A stretch of DNA of 64,000 nt from Adiantum capillus-veneris (lineage: Eukaryota > Streptophyta > Polypodiopsida > Polypodiales > Pteridaceae), in the NCBI GenBank assembly GCA_014529385.2, contig CM043948.1, forward strand, positions 20,257,951-20,321,950, given 5' to 3'. Numbering within the stretch: the first letter of the stretch is position 1; every line of letters starts with the position of its first letter. Of the stretch, positions 43,786 through 55,600 are shown piece by piece. A model generated the notes under the pieces. That model saw nothing but the letters and a program-made list of their open reading frames with translations. It did not search any database and had not been told where the DNA came from. A program made the position numbers and the translations under genes.

Positions 43786-45400
43786 CTCCCCCCTTGGAGA
43801 AGCGTTTTCGTCCCCGCGAAAACACAAGTGATGGTATTGATGGGGGCTTTTCACAAGCCAAGCTCCCATACCCCTCTTCTCTCGGCCCCACCCCATGAAA
43901 ACCCCCTCTTATGGAGGAAGTGATAAAAGGCATTGGAAAAAGTAAGAAAAAAATAAAGTATGATTATGTAAATATATAAGAAAGGTAAAATAGGCCACCT
44001 CATGCCTGCGGGGTAGCCCATCCCCACCTTGCCTCCTTTTTCTTCACTGTTGCCCCGCCGGGTGTCCCTTTTCCTCTCCTCCACTCAAAAGGTCAACCCC
44101 CTCTCTCTTCCCCTTGTCCTTTCTCCTTTCTCTCTCCCCTCAAGCTACCCCACCTCTCACCAATAATGCATTATAACTCACCAATAATGCACCCTAACTC
44201 ACATGCAACTTACCCTATCTTCCAAAATAGTATACCCCACCCCCTCTTTCTCTGTCCTATCATATCCCATGACCCAAATACCCCCCTCTCTCTCTAAAGG
44301 GCACCATGTCTCTTGTCTTGTAGCTAAATAACCTCCCCCACACTCACACACACTCAGTTTCACTGAAAAAGGTGCCCACAGACCCATCCCCACCCGGTGG
44401 TTACCTGATTTTTCTTGTGTTCACACACATTTGCACACAGATTCACCTATGAACACACTCCCCTCTCTCCCCTCTTGTAATTACTTTATTCTCCATGTCA
44501 CCTCTCACTTTTTTTCATCAACGCACCTCTCTCTCTTAGTCTCTCTCTCATGAGACTGCTGTTCTGGCACATATACACACAGCCAGACAAGTGGGGCCCA
44601 CAGTCACATGGCCTATGTAGATAATGATTTCTTCATTTCTAAATTCTAGAATTCCTCCCCCCTCCTCCCCTATATAAAGAGGGGTCACCATCACACTAAG
44701 GACACACACCATCACCAAAGAGTACACTATGCACTGTGTGTGCCTAGTGCACACACACACACCCACACCATCACCATCACCGCAATCACCATGCTCGTCT
44801 TGAGCATGACCTCTACACCCTTGGGCTATGGAAGATGAAGGGAAACTAAATGAAGGATGATGGCCATAACCCTCGTGCGAGTCTTCGCCATCAACTCCCA
44901 CCTATCCGCCATGTGCTCTACCACTCTCTCCCTTCTCATTCCCCTACCCTATGCTCCCCATTTCATCGCCTTATTCTCTAAATAAAGCTTGAGGTTTTGT
45001 GAGTATGTTTTCTTGCAATGTTTTGCCCATGTGAGGTGTGCGGAATCGCCACCTAGTCTTGTGTTTTGGAGTGAGCTTGTGTATGTGTGAAGGGTGTGCG
45101 GATTCGCCATCCTTTTGCGGTGCCTAAGTACTAAGCCGCTATACCCCCTCCCTCACTCTCTCTCTCTCTCTCTCTCACTTGATCTCATTCCCTTTCCTCT
45201 TCATCATTACTCCCAAGCATCCATCTCTCTTGGATGAAAACTTTGTTATGGTGGTGTTTTGTTTGCGTCCTAGCCGCTGAAGCTAGGTGGTGCCCCCTAT
45301 TTGCTTTACCATGACAGGCTCGATGCGCGCCATTCGGTCCCCGGTGTTTTAGAGGCCGTCGGGGTTTGGGGTTCACTTTGCTCCCGTCAGTATCTTCATA
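43786..45400. other. Pyrimidine-rich, LTR-like segment inside the short-LTR element
   Basis: The minus strand from 43786 gives the polypurine tract, then CGCTTCTCC and GACGAAAACGC, a tail common next to gypsy 3' LTRs. 43850-44560 is rich in C and T. A TATA box CCTATATAAAGAGGGG lies at 44668-44683 on the plus strand, followed by CA-rich leader and (CT)n at 45160-45177. The segment ends near 45389 in TTGCTCCCGTCA. It could be a solo or captured LTR, but no second copy or target duplication is seen. No gene. Confidence 0.4.
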
Positions 45401-48400
45401 AGAACACTAATGTCTTCTACCGTAACATCCCTCAGGGATCCAACGGTTCATTTGAGCGGAACGCGGTTCAGTAGGAGGTTCAATGAAACTAAGAGTAACA
45501 TCTTGATTTTCTACATTGTTGTCCATTTGTAACCATCTGATGGTACCTGTTCCTATCCAAACATGGTGTGTAGACTCAATTTAGAATGCTCATGAGCATG
45601 GTAAATGAGTTTATCACAACAAAGATGTACCAAAAAGAGTACCTCTTGTCACTTTCCATGAAAGTAACTTGCTGACATAACTCATCAGCCAAGTTTAAGT
45701 CCTTGACTTGTTCCCAATTTTCATCATCAGCAAACAACCCCACCGTAACAAGTGTTCAAGGTTGAGAACCTGACTTATTCATGAAGAGACTACCTAGTCG
45801 CAACATGCGTTAACTGATAGTAAGTAAACTCCAAGAAGAGAAATAAATGCTTATTAATTGGATTTCTTGGTGCTAATGTACGCACTTTGCATATCCTTTT
45901 AGCCCAAGGTTACACTTTGTAATTTGCCAATCCCCTTGGATACTGACAATACTGAGGTGTGTTTCCCCCACGGTTTACAGACAGTCTTCCCAGACGACTG
46001 GTAAATGATGAATCACAATAGCGTATAACATTGTTGAGGAATCAACAATGTCCGAAATAACCGTTGTGGTGGTTAACTTGAAAATCCACAAACACCCAAA
46101 CCAAGCCATGACCTCTAGTGGTGATTAGTAGACCCAAAAGTAATCTCATAGAGATAGTGCACATAGAGTGCAATATTCTTCATAAGCATCAACCTAAGGA
46201 ATATGCATGTCATTCCAAATCAGCCTTTGCTAAACACTAGGGCCCATAACACCTAGTACGCATGCATTTATCAAGAAACAGATTCGAGCCTGTATATCCA
46301 TGGTGATCTTTGCCAATACTTATGGCAAATGTGATGCACATAGCACACACAAAAAAGAATGTAAATAGTTCTGAAAAGAAACTAAATACTTTCAGGCAAT
46401 CTTTTGCAAGCCTTGTTGAAACGTCTGAATGGCAATAGAATGTGAAACATTGATCACTTCTACGTACAGACAAAGAACGCGCATCACAAAAAAAAAAGAA
46501 TGTAAATAGTTCTGAAAAGAAATTAAATACTTTCAGTTGCAATCTTTTGCAAGCCTTGCTGAAACGTCTGAATGGCAATAGAAGGTGAAACATTGATCAC
46601 TTCTAGGTACAGACAATGAAACTTTTTCATTAACCACTTCTAGACTTTCTATATGTGTAAACAACCATCTGTAATGTTGTTTAAGAATACTTGTAGCTGA
46701 ACAAGTCATTCTAAGTATTCGACAAATTTTGGCCACTGAAATTGCTCCTGATACGTCGTGCTCAAAATGGTCTAGAAAATAGACGTGACCAGCACCTAGG
46801 GACTTTGTCATGACACATATTTGAAATATGGGGCACCAATGTCATTCCTAGAGACTAATATTCACCACATGTGGAATACGTCTCAACTAAGGATGTCTTT
46901 AAAAAGAACATCCTTCAAGTACAAGATGTACTTGTGTGTGGAGGTAACTCTAAACACTCTACAACAAAAGTGAGAGGGACCCTCATTCATTGCTTCACAC
47001 TGGCTAAACCGAACTCCTTGAGTTCCTAGACCATGTTGTATCCCATGTGACAACATGTCCCAAATTGAATACAAGTAGATTCGTAACAGCATAAGGCAGA
47101 AAGATATATTGGACACTTGGCCCAAAATACTTTGTGCCGACATGCCCTTGGCATGGCTCTGTAACATTCAAGCGTACTTATACGTCTTGAAAAACCAAGC
47201 AAAGCATACTGAAAATGGAATAACACCAACTCAATAGATGCGTACCTGGAGATTTGAACATAATGTTCACTTATCCTTATTCAAATGGAGAGGATACGTC
47301 CTCTACCTGAAAAACCAGACAGCATTGCACTGGGAACCCTAGGTGTTGCCTTTGCAATCCAAGCCCTTGGATTAGAATCTATATAGTGAAACCCCTTGGT
47401 AAGAATCTTTGTAGAAACTACTCAACTAGCAGATGACGGTAACCAACATAGTCAACCGTGTACAGAATGATTGGAATCAACGTGAAAAGTGTCTTCATCC
47501 GCTACCGTCTGCTAGATTGCAAAATTCTTTCCTTGAAAGTATAACTAGGAGAGATCAACTGTGATCCTCAATGCAGATCAAATTGTGATCCTTAATGCCT
47601 ATGGGGTGATGTAGCAATCACCCGCCGGGTCTTATAGAGGGAGCCAGAGATCCACACAAGTGAAATGCCTAGCTCCTATGGAGAGCCATGCTATCTCGAC
47701 CTATTGTTGCATCTATACTCCGTGGTAGAGATCAGCTGATGGGAGTTTAAGGTTATCAAAAACTCAAGTCAAGCATCGCTTTGAAAACATGTAGTGCAAA
47801 ATGACACACTAAACATCCGTAATGACATGACTCTTGCTTGTCCATTAACGTCGATGTGTTCTTCCTTGGGTAGATCGTGAAAACAATCACCCAAAGAATG
47901 CCAATAGTTGGTTCTGACCCTTGGCCTAAAAACGGCTCTTAGCCTGTTTGGCGCATAGACCTTATGCAAAATAGTGATCAATCGATGAACCGATGAAGAC
48001 TAATGGGAGTAGCATCTTAGCCACATGCTAGCTGTGAGTTAGAGCACCTTGGCTCAAGCTGACTCACGAGCAAAACATGTATCAAAAGCTTCTTAGAAGA
48101 GTTTCATTTTTTTCTTAGAGAGAGAGAGACAGAGAACGAAAAGAAGAGCATGTTGGGCTGAGAAAATTTCCTTAAATTTCTAGTATGTGTGTGCCTAGAA
48201 TGTGTGCTCTTAGACATCTTATGCCTGACTAACAACTTATCCTATAAGCATGCAACAGTCTGCCTGTATAATGCTGTCATCGAGAGAGGAAAGAGAAAAA
48301 ACAAGCCACAGCTTGCCCCACTTACCATGTATGGGGTCGTGACTTTAGGACAACATAGGACGACTTAGCATTGGCACTTTGCCCGTACAATAAGTCCTTG

Positions 48401-48780
48401 ATTTAGGTTCCTTGTAGTGTTGGTGTGTGTTGATAGCAACCAACAAGCATAGTAAACAATCCATCCTTAGTCTATCCTTGACAGAGTTACAAGTGTGATA
48501 GTGGAAGCGTATTGCATGAAATGGTAGAATTATATCCACCTCACTAGCATGCCTTGCATGCGGAATTGTAAGCCCTTGTGGAGAGTGATGGCCTCAAATG
48601 TGAGAACCAAAACCATAAGTGCCTTGCATAGTTTAGACTGGCAGGGATTCTGTGAGTTGATATTCCCTATTTTGTCAGTTCCCCAAAGCCGTGCTTCTCC
48701 TAAAATTGCCTAAGCACTTTGATTTGCACAATGACAGTACTTGCCAAGTAAAGTGTAAACAGGGAAAAACAAGAAAAACT
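45401..48780. repeat. Non-coding interior with dispersed repeat R1, copy 2
   Basis: 46390-47330 and 47370-47600 correspond to 40720-41500 (direct) and 40400-40620 (inverted). A ~100-bp block is tandemly duplicated at 46365-46490 and 46500-46620 (AATAGTTCTGAAAAGAAA, CAATCTTTTGCAAGCCTTG, AAACGTCTGAATGGCAATAG). No convincing open frame or protein motif. 47600-48780 shows nothing I can identify. Confidence 0.55.
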
Positions 48781-50172
48781 TAAACTTGGCTAACCTAGTC
48801 GTTGTTGCTGCAACCAGTTGTCATGAAATTTGGAAGGAAAAACTCATTCCAAAATGGCTTATATCCATATCTGTACAGACACCGTCGTGTATCCTATACA
48901 CCCGTCTGGTACATAATGAAATAACCTGCAATATGAAATACCTGCAAACACATTTCCTATTCCTTCCCAATTTTAGATGCTTAAAGTAGATGCCAAATGG
49001 GAGAAGCCACAATGCAAGATCCCTAAATTGAAGCCTTGCTTCACCAAAATCTGTTAGTTCTAATAGCCAACTAATGCGGCTATTGACATACAAAGAGCAT
49101 GAGAAAAAGATTTGACCTTGTCGAACAATTTCAATTGGAATGAACTAATAATGTGTGGCAAACATCCGCTAGCAGCTCCTAGAAATAGTGACAAGGAGTC
49201 GTCCATGCCGAGAAACTTGCCCCCTGCATCAAGTCGAGCAACAGGATGTGTTAATTTCCTTGAGAGTCCAAAACACTACCAATTGTCTATGGAGTGGCAT
49301 CAAATTGAACCGCTGAGAAATCGTGCTCTTTCAGTACACTTACCGACAAATCTCCCCGACTCGAAAATCAAATGTGGTACCGAGGAGAAATTGCAAATAT
49401 TATGAGATTAGTAACACAACCTTGGACTACACAAGCCTTGATCATTAACACCCTTGTACGGAGCCTTGCTCCCGTAGAATACAAGCCGCATGCCACCTGT
49501 ATTTGGCCTTTATTATCAATCTGCATAAAGGATGATTGAAAACAACAGATGAAAAAATAAAAGAAGTTACCTAGATTCCATGCTTGTTGGAGCTTGGTAG
49601 TTGCCCCAACTTTTCCAATGTTTCTCGGACTAGCCTTGTAGTCATACCCCCATCTATTGAGTTGTCCAGCGATGTCCTATTTCCACAAAGCTTCCAAATT
49701 TTCCATGCTTCTACTGCTTCCCTTGAACTCAATGTTGAGTACATCACTACTGCTTTCCTCTACTGCAAATTCTTTTCTCCTTGAGAGCTTGAGAAGCCCT
49801 TGCATGAAGCCTTAAGAAAAGTCTGCATGCTACTGCAAAATTTTGAGATGCAAGTTCGGATGGTCGTCGACACCACGCACCCTACATGCACTCCATGTCG
49901 GCACTTTGCAGGCTTCCCATGTTCGACTGTTATCGCTGTGGGATAGGCCCCTTAAGGCCTTTGCCACCCTTTTGACTATGGGCGGACACCAAATGGAAAA
50001 ACGAAAAAAAAAAAGAAAACAAAAGCAAGAAAGCAGCGATGGCGGGCTCTGTCTGCAGCGCCGTCGAGAGAGGGACATAGCATATTGCCTGTTACCTCCC
50101 GAGCTTTGGCCAGGTGATGAGTTTTTCTCCCATGGTCTCTACGACCTCGTAGATAGAAGCTGCAGGTAATTT
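48781..50172. other. Unidentified DNA in the 5' part of the short-LTR element
   Basis: No recognisable domain on either strand; several short open frames of 60-110 codons look random. The position next to the primer site is where gag would start in an autonomous element, but neither capsid nor zinc-knuckle patterns are present. It might include captured host DNA. Confidence 0.4.
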
Positions 50173-50275
50173 CTTTGAGGTCGGCTATTGACCTCCCCTT
50201 CGACAAGGGCTGCTGCCCATGGTCTTTGAGGTCGGCTCTTGACCTCCCCTTCAATAAGGGCTACTGCCCACGGTG
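50173..50275. repeat. 51-bp tandem duplication
   Basis: CTTTGAGGTCGGCTATTGAC... and CTTTGAGGTCGGCTCTTGAC..., two adjacent 51-bp copies ending CTGCCCATGGT and CTGCCCACGGT, with about five differences. The unit length is a multiple of three, but no gene is evident. Confidence 0.85.
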
Positions 50276-50407
50276 CCCACTCCTTGACAAGCTTGCCTAT
50301 ACATGGACTTCGACTCCGGGATCCTCTTGCTTAGGGCGCATGTCCACGGCCCCCTTGGCTGCTCCTCCCTCCAAGGGACCTTGCCCACCCGTCTCCATGG
50401 ACGTCTG

Positions 50408-50547
<140 letters not shown>

Positions 50548-50769
50548 ATGCAAAGCCTTGCAAAATCATGCCAAGTTCCCCCTTCCTCCATAGCCCCCTC
50601 CTCCACCTGGCTCTGATACCAGTGAAAGGGCATGGGGACTGAACATGCTAATCTCCACCCAGCCATGCCCTATATAGGCCCTTGGCCTGCTAAATATAGG
50701 GACCCCCTTGACTGGATGTCCATCCTAGCCCTTGGCCGTGACTGGTCCTACCCTTGTCTTGACAATAAT

Positions 50770-51110
50770 TTTGGTGCATGAAGTTTCCATCTTCATTGCA
50801 CCAATGAGTTTTGTCAAGGAACACAAAGATTGTATTATAAAAAAGTCTCCTTTGATGGGAGAATCTATAACATAGCCTTTTTGGAGGGGGGACCGCCGGA
50901 TCCATGTAAATCCGGTCCTCAACTGTTGTCAATTGTTATATTTCTCTCTCTTCAAGTATTGTCTATGGAAAACTAGCTAGGTGTAAATTGCTATGTTGCT
51001 TTCTCAAACGAAGTACTCTCTCTGTTCTCATTAGGAACTTGTTCTTAATGAATGCTCACTATGTTATCATTTTCCGCTACACACAAGTTACTAGTGCATT
51101 AAATGTTACA
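50770..51110 (+). mobile_element. G3 5' LTR, second part
   Basis: It continues the LTR after the insertion: TTGGTGCATGAAG, CTTCATTGCACCAA and ACACAAAGATTGTATTATA match 58617-58960. It ends TTAAATGTTACA at 51110, one base before the primer site. Across the insertion, ...GCATAAT then TTGGTGC is restored exactly as in LTR 2 (58611-58625). Confidence 0.9.
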
Positions 51111-51111
51111 T

Positions 51112-51123
51112 TGGTATCAGAGC
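51112..51123 (+). promoter_or_regulatory. G3 primer binding site
   Basis: TGGTATCAGAGC is an exact match to the plant initiator tRNA(Met) primer site, one base after the LTR. Confidence 0.95.
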
Positions 51124-51426
51124 TATTGGTTTCTCTTTTCTTGATCAAGAAGAGAGGTCCTCAATCTTGTTACAAATGGTTGGTGTTATTAATTGCAAAA
51201 GAGTAAGTAGAAGAGGTATTTTTCATCCTTGAAGCATGCCTGCTTTATGCAGTTAAGGGGGATACCGTTGATAGCTATGGTCTTAATAATGGAGTCCTAC
51301 GGGGCTTGCTTATGGCTTAACCATTGTTGAACTATTAGAAGATTGACAGGAATTGGTGATGTCTTGGCTCTATGAAACCCTCTCTTCTATTCCTTGCCAT
51401 AAATAATATTTGAGCCACGAGTATAG

Positions 51427-53050
51427 ATGCTTGAGTGCTTATCTCTGAAGGTAAAGAGGAGTAGTAATGATTGCTTGAAGTGCCAAAGTACAAGTAGAAA
51501 TTTACATCTAAAATTTGCTAGTATAGTTGACAAGGAAAAAGAGATTGAAATGAATGTTGATAGCTTTGATTTTTCTAATGAAAGAGAAACTAATGATGCC
51601 CCTATGCTTGTAAACTATCTTGTTTCTAGGCTTCAACAATCCCTAGGCAATCCATCCCTCCAAGGTGAAGTGCTACAGCAATTGTGCACCCATGGTATTC
51701 TCCAAACTTCGCACCAAGAAGAGAGAGTACCTAGGAAAGCTCCTGGCGAGACTTCCAAAAGAGGAATCTCTCTGATAAGGGAAGAAGAGGAGGATCCATA
51801 CGAAGGTTTCAAAAACGGACTACTAAATGAGGCATCTCCCTCTCAAATGAGAACCCAAGTTTCAATAGTAGAGCCCCCACCGAAAGAACGAGAAAGAAGC
51901 GAATCTCTTGACATATTGGCGGAGATGGCTCCACGAAGACGGCGGGAAAAATGTTCTCCAACACCCCCTTAATGGAGAAGACCATCGCATACTCTTCTTC
52001 ACCATAATTCAAAGAGGGAAGAGAGGAATCAAGAGAAGAAAAAGGTGAGAAAGATGTCACCCTCTTATCCATCTTCCTCCTCCTCTTCCCCTTCAGAAGA
52101 AAGTGATAGTGCAAAAAATGAGGAACAAGGGAGGAAAAAGGCAAGAAAGAGGTCACCCTCTTCTCTATCCTCCTCATCCTCTTCCTCTTCTGAAGAAAGT
52201 GATGGTGCAGCTCGCAAACCGCCCAAGAGAAAGAGGCCATAGGAAATCCTATGCCGCCTAGAAAAGGTCGTCCAAGCTTAAAAAGTTCACAGAGGGATGA
52301 AAGAACATCTCTTTCCTTACCTACGATGTCACCTTTGGTGCTATGGACAAAGTATTAGCCTTTATCCAAGAATTTGATGCTGCATTTGGAGATGAGGGCT
52401 TCACGAAGTCCTCTAAGCTACGTTATGTACCTATGCATTTTCAAAAGTCCGCGAGGCAATGGTGGTCTAGCCTGCGAGAATACAGTGAAGCTCCACAAAC
52501 ATATAAAGCTTTAAGAGCTTCCATCATGAAGAAACTCTTGGCTAGCAATGCCAAAGACAAAGTATTCACCAAATGGTAGAGCTTGAAGCTCTTTCCCTAT
52601 GTATATATTCACAAATATGTAGACAAGTTTTGGGATTTACATCTCAAAGCCACTGTCAATGAAAAGATGGAATTTGAAGAGAAAAAAAAACATTTTTTTC
52701 CGGGTTATCTAAGGATATGGCGGAGTATGCTAACTCCAAAGGCCTCGCACGATATCTGCGGTCATACACCATACGATGGTGGCTTCAAGAATCAACTTCC
52801 AACAAGGGGCTAAGAGAAATCTTAAGCCCATGGAAAACACGGACCATAGTGAGCCTAAGGGGAAGGACAACGTCCAAAAGTTTCCCAAAGGCAACTCCAA
52901 CAACAAAAAAGCCAAGGAGAAGGAAGTTTATAAAGGAAAAAACAAACTCTCTTCTGAAGAACTAGAGCGTTATCGAAAAGATAACCATTGTTTCAAGTGC
53001 GGGGAGCAAGGGCATGCCTATCTTGCCCACACAAGAATACACTTAATGAG
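51427..53050 (+). pseudogene. G3 gag
   Basis: The N-terminal frame (51427-51972) has a charged segment with EEEEDPYEGF. A Ser/Lys-rich linker follows (52045-52242, poly-Ser blocks repeated twice). The capsid region starts at 52343: MDKVLAFIQEFDAAFGDEGF, KLRYVPMHFQKSARQWWSSL, YKALRASIMKKLL. A TAG at 52577 and shifts near 52700 break it. The zinc knuckle begins CFKCGEQGHAYL and its last Cys (SCPHK) is in the next frame, so a frameshift near 53015 lies inside the finger. Capsid order and the knuckle fit a gypsy Gag. Confidence 0.8.
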
Positions 53051-54208
53051 CCTCCTAGAGCTTCCTTAGTTGAAATTCAAGAAGAGGATGCTCATCTCAA
53101 AGGATCTCGTCTATGTCATGCTTGGGGAAAGGTAAGAGTACTTGATGCTTTCATTCTCTTTGACCCTGGTTCTACTCACAATTTCATATCCACAGAGTTG
53201 GCCACCAAGCTAGGCATCCAAGCATATGACATGGGAGATGTCCTACCTCCCGATGTTTCTTTCAAGGGACAAGAAGCCTCAATCACTCCCTTAATTGGAA
53301 AATTGAGGCTCCATGTCCAAATCTATGTAGACAAGGAGTATTTCTTCATCCCTCCTCTCAAACATGAGGATGTAATACTAGGGGCACCATGGTTTGATTG
53401 CATAGATGCCAATGTTAAAGTCCCTAAAAGACAAATCTATTTTAGGTACAGGAAAAAAGATATGTACGTAGATGCTAAGGAGTTGGGTAGCACCATACCC
53501 ATTGTACATAAGCAATCTTTCAATAAGTCAATAAAGAGCTCTATTTTTGTGTACATGATTTTTGCTAAAGATTTTCAAAATGAACCTAATGTTTTAGCAA
53601 AAGAAGATATAAGCAATCAAAAGGAATTAGAGTTATCCAATTTCCTCAAGGGATTCCAAGATGTTTTTATTGACAACATCCCTTGTGAGCTACCTCCCAA
53701 ACGAGGGGATGACGACCATGCACTTGAACTTCTTTCAGGAAGCTTACCACCTAATAAACCTCCTTATCGAGTTTCTCAAGCTCAACAAGAGGAGATTATG
53801 CAGAAAGTGCATGAGTTGCTTGAGAAAGGAATGGTTAGGCCTAGCTCATCTCCATTTTGTTCACCATTGTTATTAGTGCAAAAGAAAGATGGCACATATT
53901 GTATGTATGTTGACTATAAAGCACTAAATAGGATCAGCATCAAGAATACGTTTCCCGTTCCACGGGTAGAAGACCTATTTGATAAGTTAGAGGAGTCAAC
54001 CTACTTCAATAGGATTGACCTAAAAAGTGGCTACCATCAAATAAAGATAGTTAATCAAGACATTGTAAAGAATGCATTTTGCACTACATTTGGTCTTTAT
54101 GAGTACATTGTCATGCCTGACCAATGCAGCAGCCACATTTAACCGCCGGATGGAGAAGCTATTCAGGCCTCACTGAAGCTTTACTTGAGTGTTCTTTGAT
54201 GATATAAT
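53051..54208 (+). pseudogene. G3 protease and reverse transcriptase, first part
   Basis: The protease is ILFDPGSTHNFIS (DPGS in place of D(S/T)G, common in plant chromoviruses) and DVILGAPWFDCID. RT follows: PPKRGDDDHALEL, PPNKPPYRVSQAQ, EMVRPSSSPF-like GMVRPSSSPFCSPLLLVQKKDG, FPVPRVEDLFDKL, TYFNRIDLKSGYHQIKI (first catalytic Asp), TTFGLYEYIVMP. A frameshift near 54118 (MP then LTNAAATFN) precedes the catalytic VFFDDI, where the solo LTR is inserted. The frame from 52988 to 54142 is open. Confidence 0.9.
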
Positions 54209-54909
54209 TGTTAAGTATGGAGCCGGATTTACCCTTGTAATTTTTTGTTGTAAAAGCGCACATTTGTAAGGCCCCCATTATGAGGAGAAGCCATCGTGTG
54301 TGAAGGAAAATCATTCGCCGGAAACCAAAATTTTGACGGCCAAAAATCAGGGGCAACTTAAAGGGCCTCGTGGGCGGAAGCCCCCGAGACTTTTTTTTCC
54401 CTCGTCGGAATATTCCTTTTTGCCGGAATATTATGGCCAGAAAGTGGTCGGAAAACAACCGTCGGTTGGTCGGTGGCCGGTAGTCAATGGCCGGTGGCCG
54501 AATTCAAAAGCGGACTTGTCTTCTCAAGGGCGGCCACACATGGGCGGATTGGAGGGTCCGATTTGGACTTATTCACACAAGGGCGGCTACACATGGCTGC
54601 CTCTCATGAGAGAGGGCAACCCTTTTGGCCTATAAAAGGAGGCCATTTCTACACACATTTCATATAGTGTGTGAAGTTGATGCAACAAGGTGAGTGTGAG
54701 GTGGTGAGAGTGAAGCAAGGCGGGAGCTCCATTAAGGGTAGAATCCCTTTGTAAACTACTTCTTGTTTTGAAGTACTAAAGCCATTGAGTGGCTGCTTTT
54801 CCGTGGACGTAGCCCACATTGGGTGAACCACGTATATCGTGTGTACTCTCTCTCTCTCTCTCTCTACTCTATAATCTCGTTTGTTCGAAATTTGTCTTAT
54901 TTCCTAACA
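54209..54909 (+). mobile_element. Solo LTR (701 bp) inserted in the RT catalytic box
   Basis: It starts TGTTAAGTATGG, ends TTTCCTAACA and is flanked by ATAAT at 54204-54208 and 54910-54914. It contains TATAAAAG at 54631-54638 within GGCCTATAAAAGGAGGCC and a (CT)n run near 54847-54865. Removing it with one ATAAT restores GAT GAT ATA ATC ATC TAC, that is DDIIIY. The strand follows the TATA box and TG...CA ends. A solo LTR results from recombination between the two LTRs of a full element. Confidence 0.92.
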
Positions 54910-54914
54910 ATAAT

Positions 54915-55600
54915 CATCTACTCTCCAGGTAATATTTTCAAGTTTATGAGAGAATAAGCTTTATACTAATCGAAAGAAAGTGATTTTTTCTTATAAGAGA
55001 TTTAATATTTAGGTCACATTATCTCTCAAGTTAGAGGTAATAAAAGGATGGCCTAATCCAAGGAATCTGCATGAACTAAAAAGCTTTATAGGTATGTGTG
55101 CATACTATAGACGCTTCATAGAAAAGTTCTCACAAATTGCGGGACCATTACATGACCTAACAAAGAAAAACGTTAGGTATATATGGTCCACCAAGGAGAA
55201 CAATGCTTTCAAAAATCTTAAAGAGAATCTTATCTCTTAACCTGTGCTTACACTACCGGATCTCTCAAAGCCATTTGAGGTCCAATGCAGCGCATGTGGT
55301 GATTTCCTTGGAGCTATTTTGCTCCAAGAAGGGCACGCCATACCCTATGAAAGTAGAAGGCTCGACCCTATTGAGGAAGATCTATGTATATATGAGAAGG
55401 AACTCTTAGCAGTTCTACATGTTCTAGACTCGTGGAACTATTTATTGGGGACTCCATTCATTCTATGAACGGATCACCAAAGCCTTAAGTACTTCACGAA
55501 GTAGACCAAGCTCTTCAACAAACAAATGAGGTGGGAAAATTTTCCGTTCGCAATTCCATTTTCATATTGTGCACATTGCTAGCAAGCATAATCAAGTAGC
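54915..55600 (+). pseudogene. G3 RT connection and RNase H
   Basis: It resumes right after the solo LTR with the end of the palm (IIYSP, then KFMRE), then in shifted frames the connection (WPNPRNLHELKSFIGMCAYYRRFI) and RNase H: LPDLSKPFEVQCSACGDFLGAILLQEGHAIPYESRRL, EEDLCIYEKELLAVLHVLDSWNYLLGTPF, then TDHQSLKYF after a stop. The first catalytic position reads QCSACG where DAS is usual. At least four frame breaks. Confidence 0.85.

Noticed and set aside
44668-44683. Host gene promoter with TATA box CCTATATAAAGAGG
   Set aside because: No coding region follows; the surroundings (CA-rich leader, CT run) look like LTR transcription signals, not a gene start.
49584-49784. Possible leucine-rich disease-resistance gene fragment
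   Set aside because: A loose resemblance in one frame only; no repeated LxxLxL pattern on either strand.
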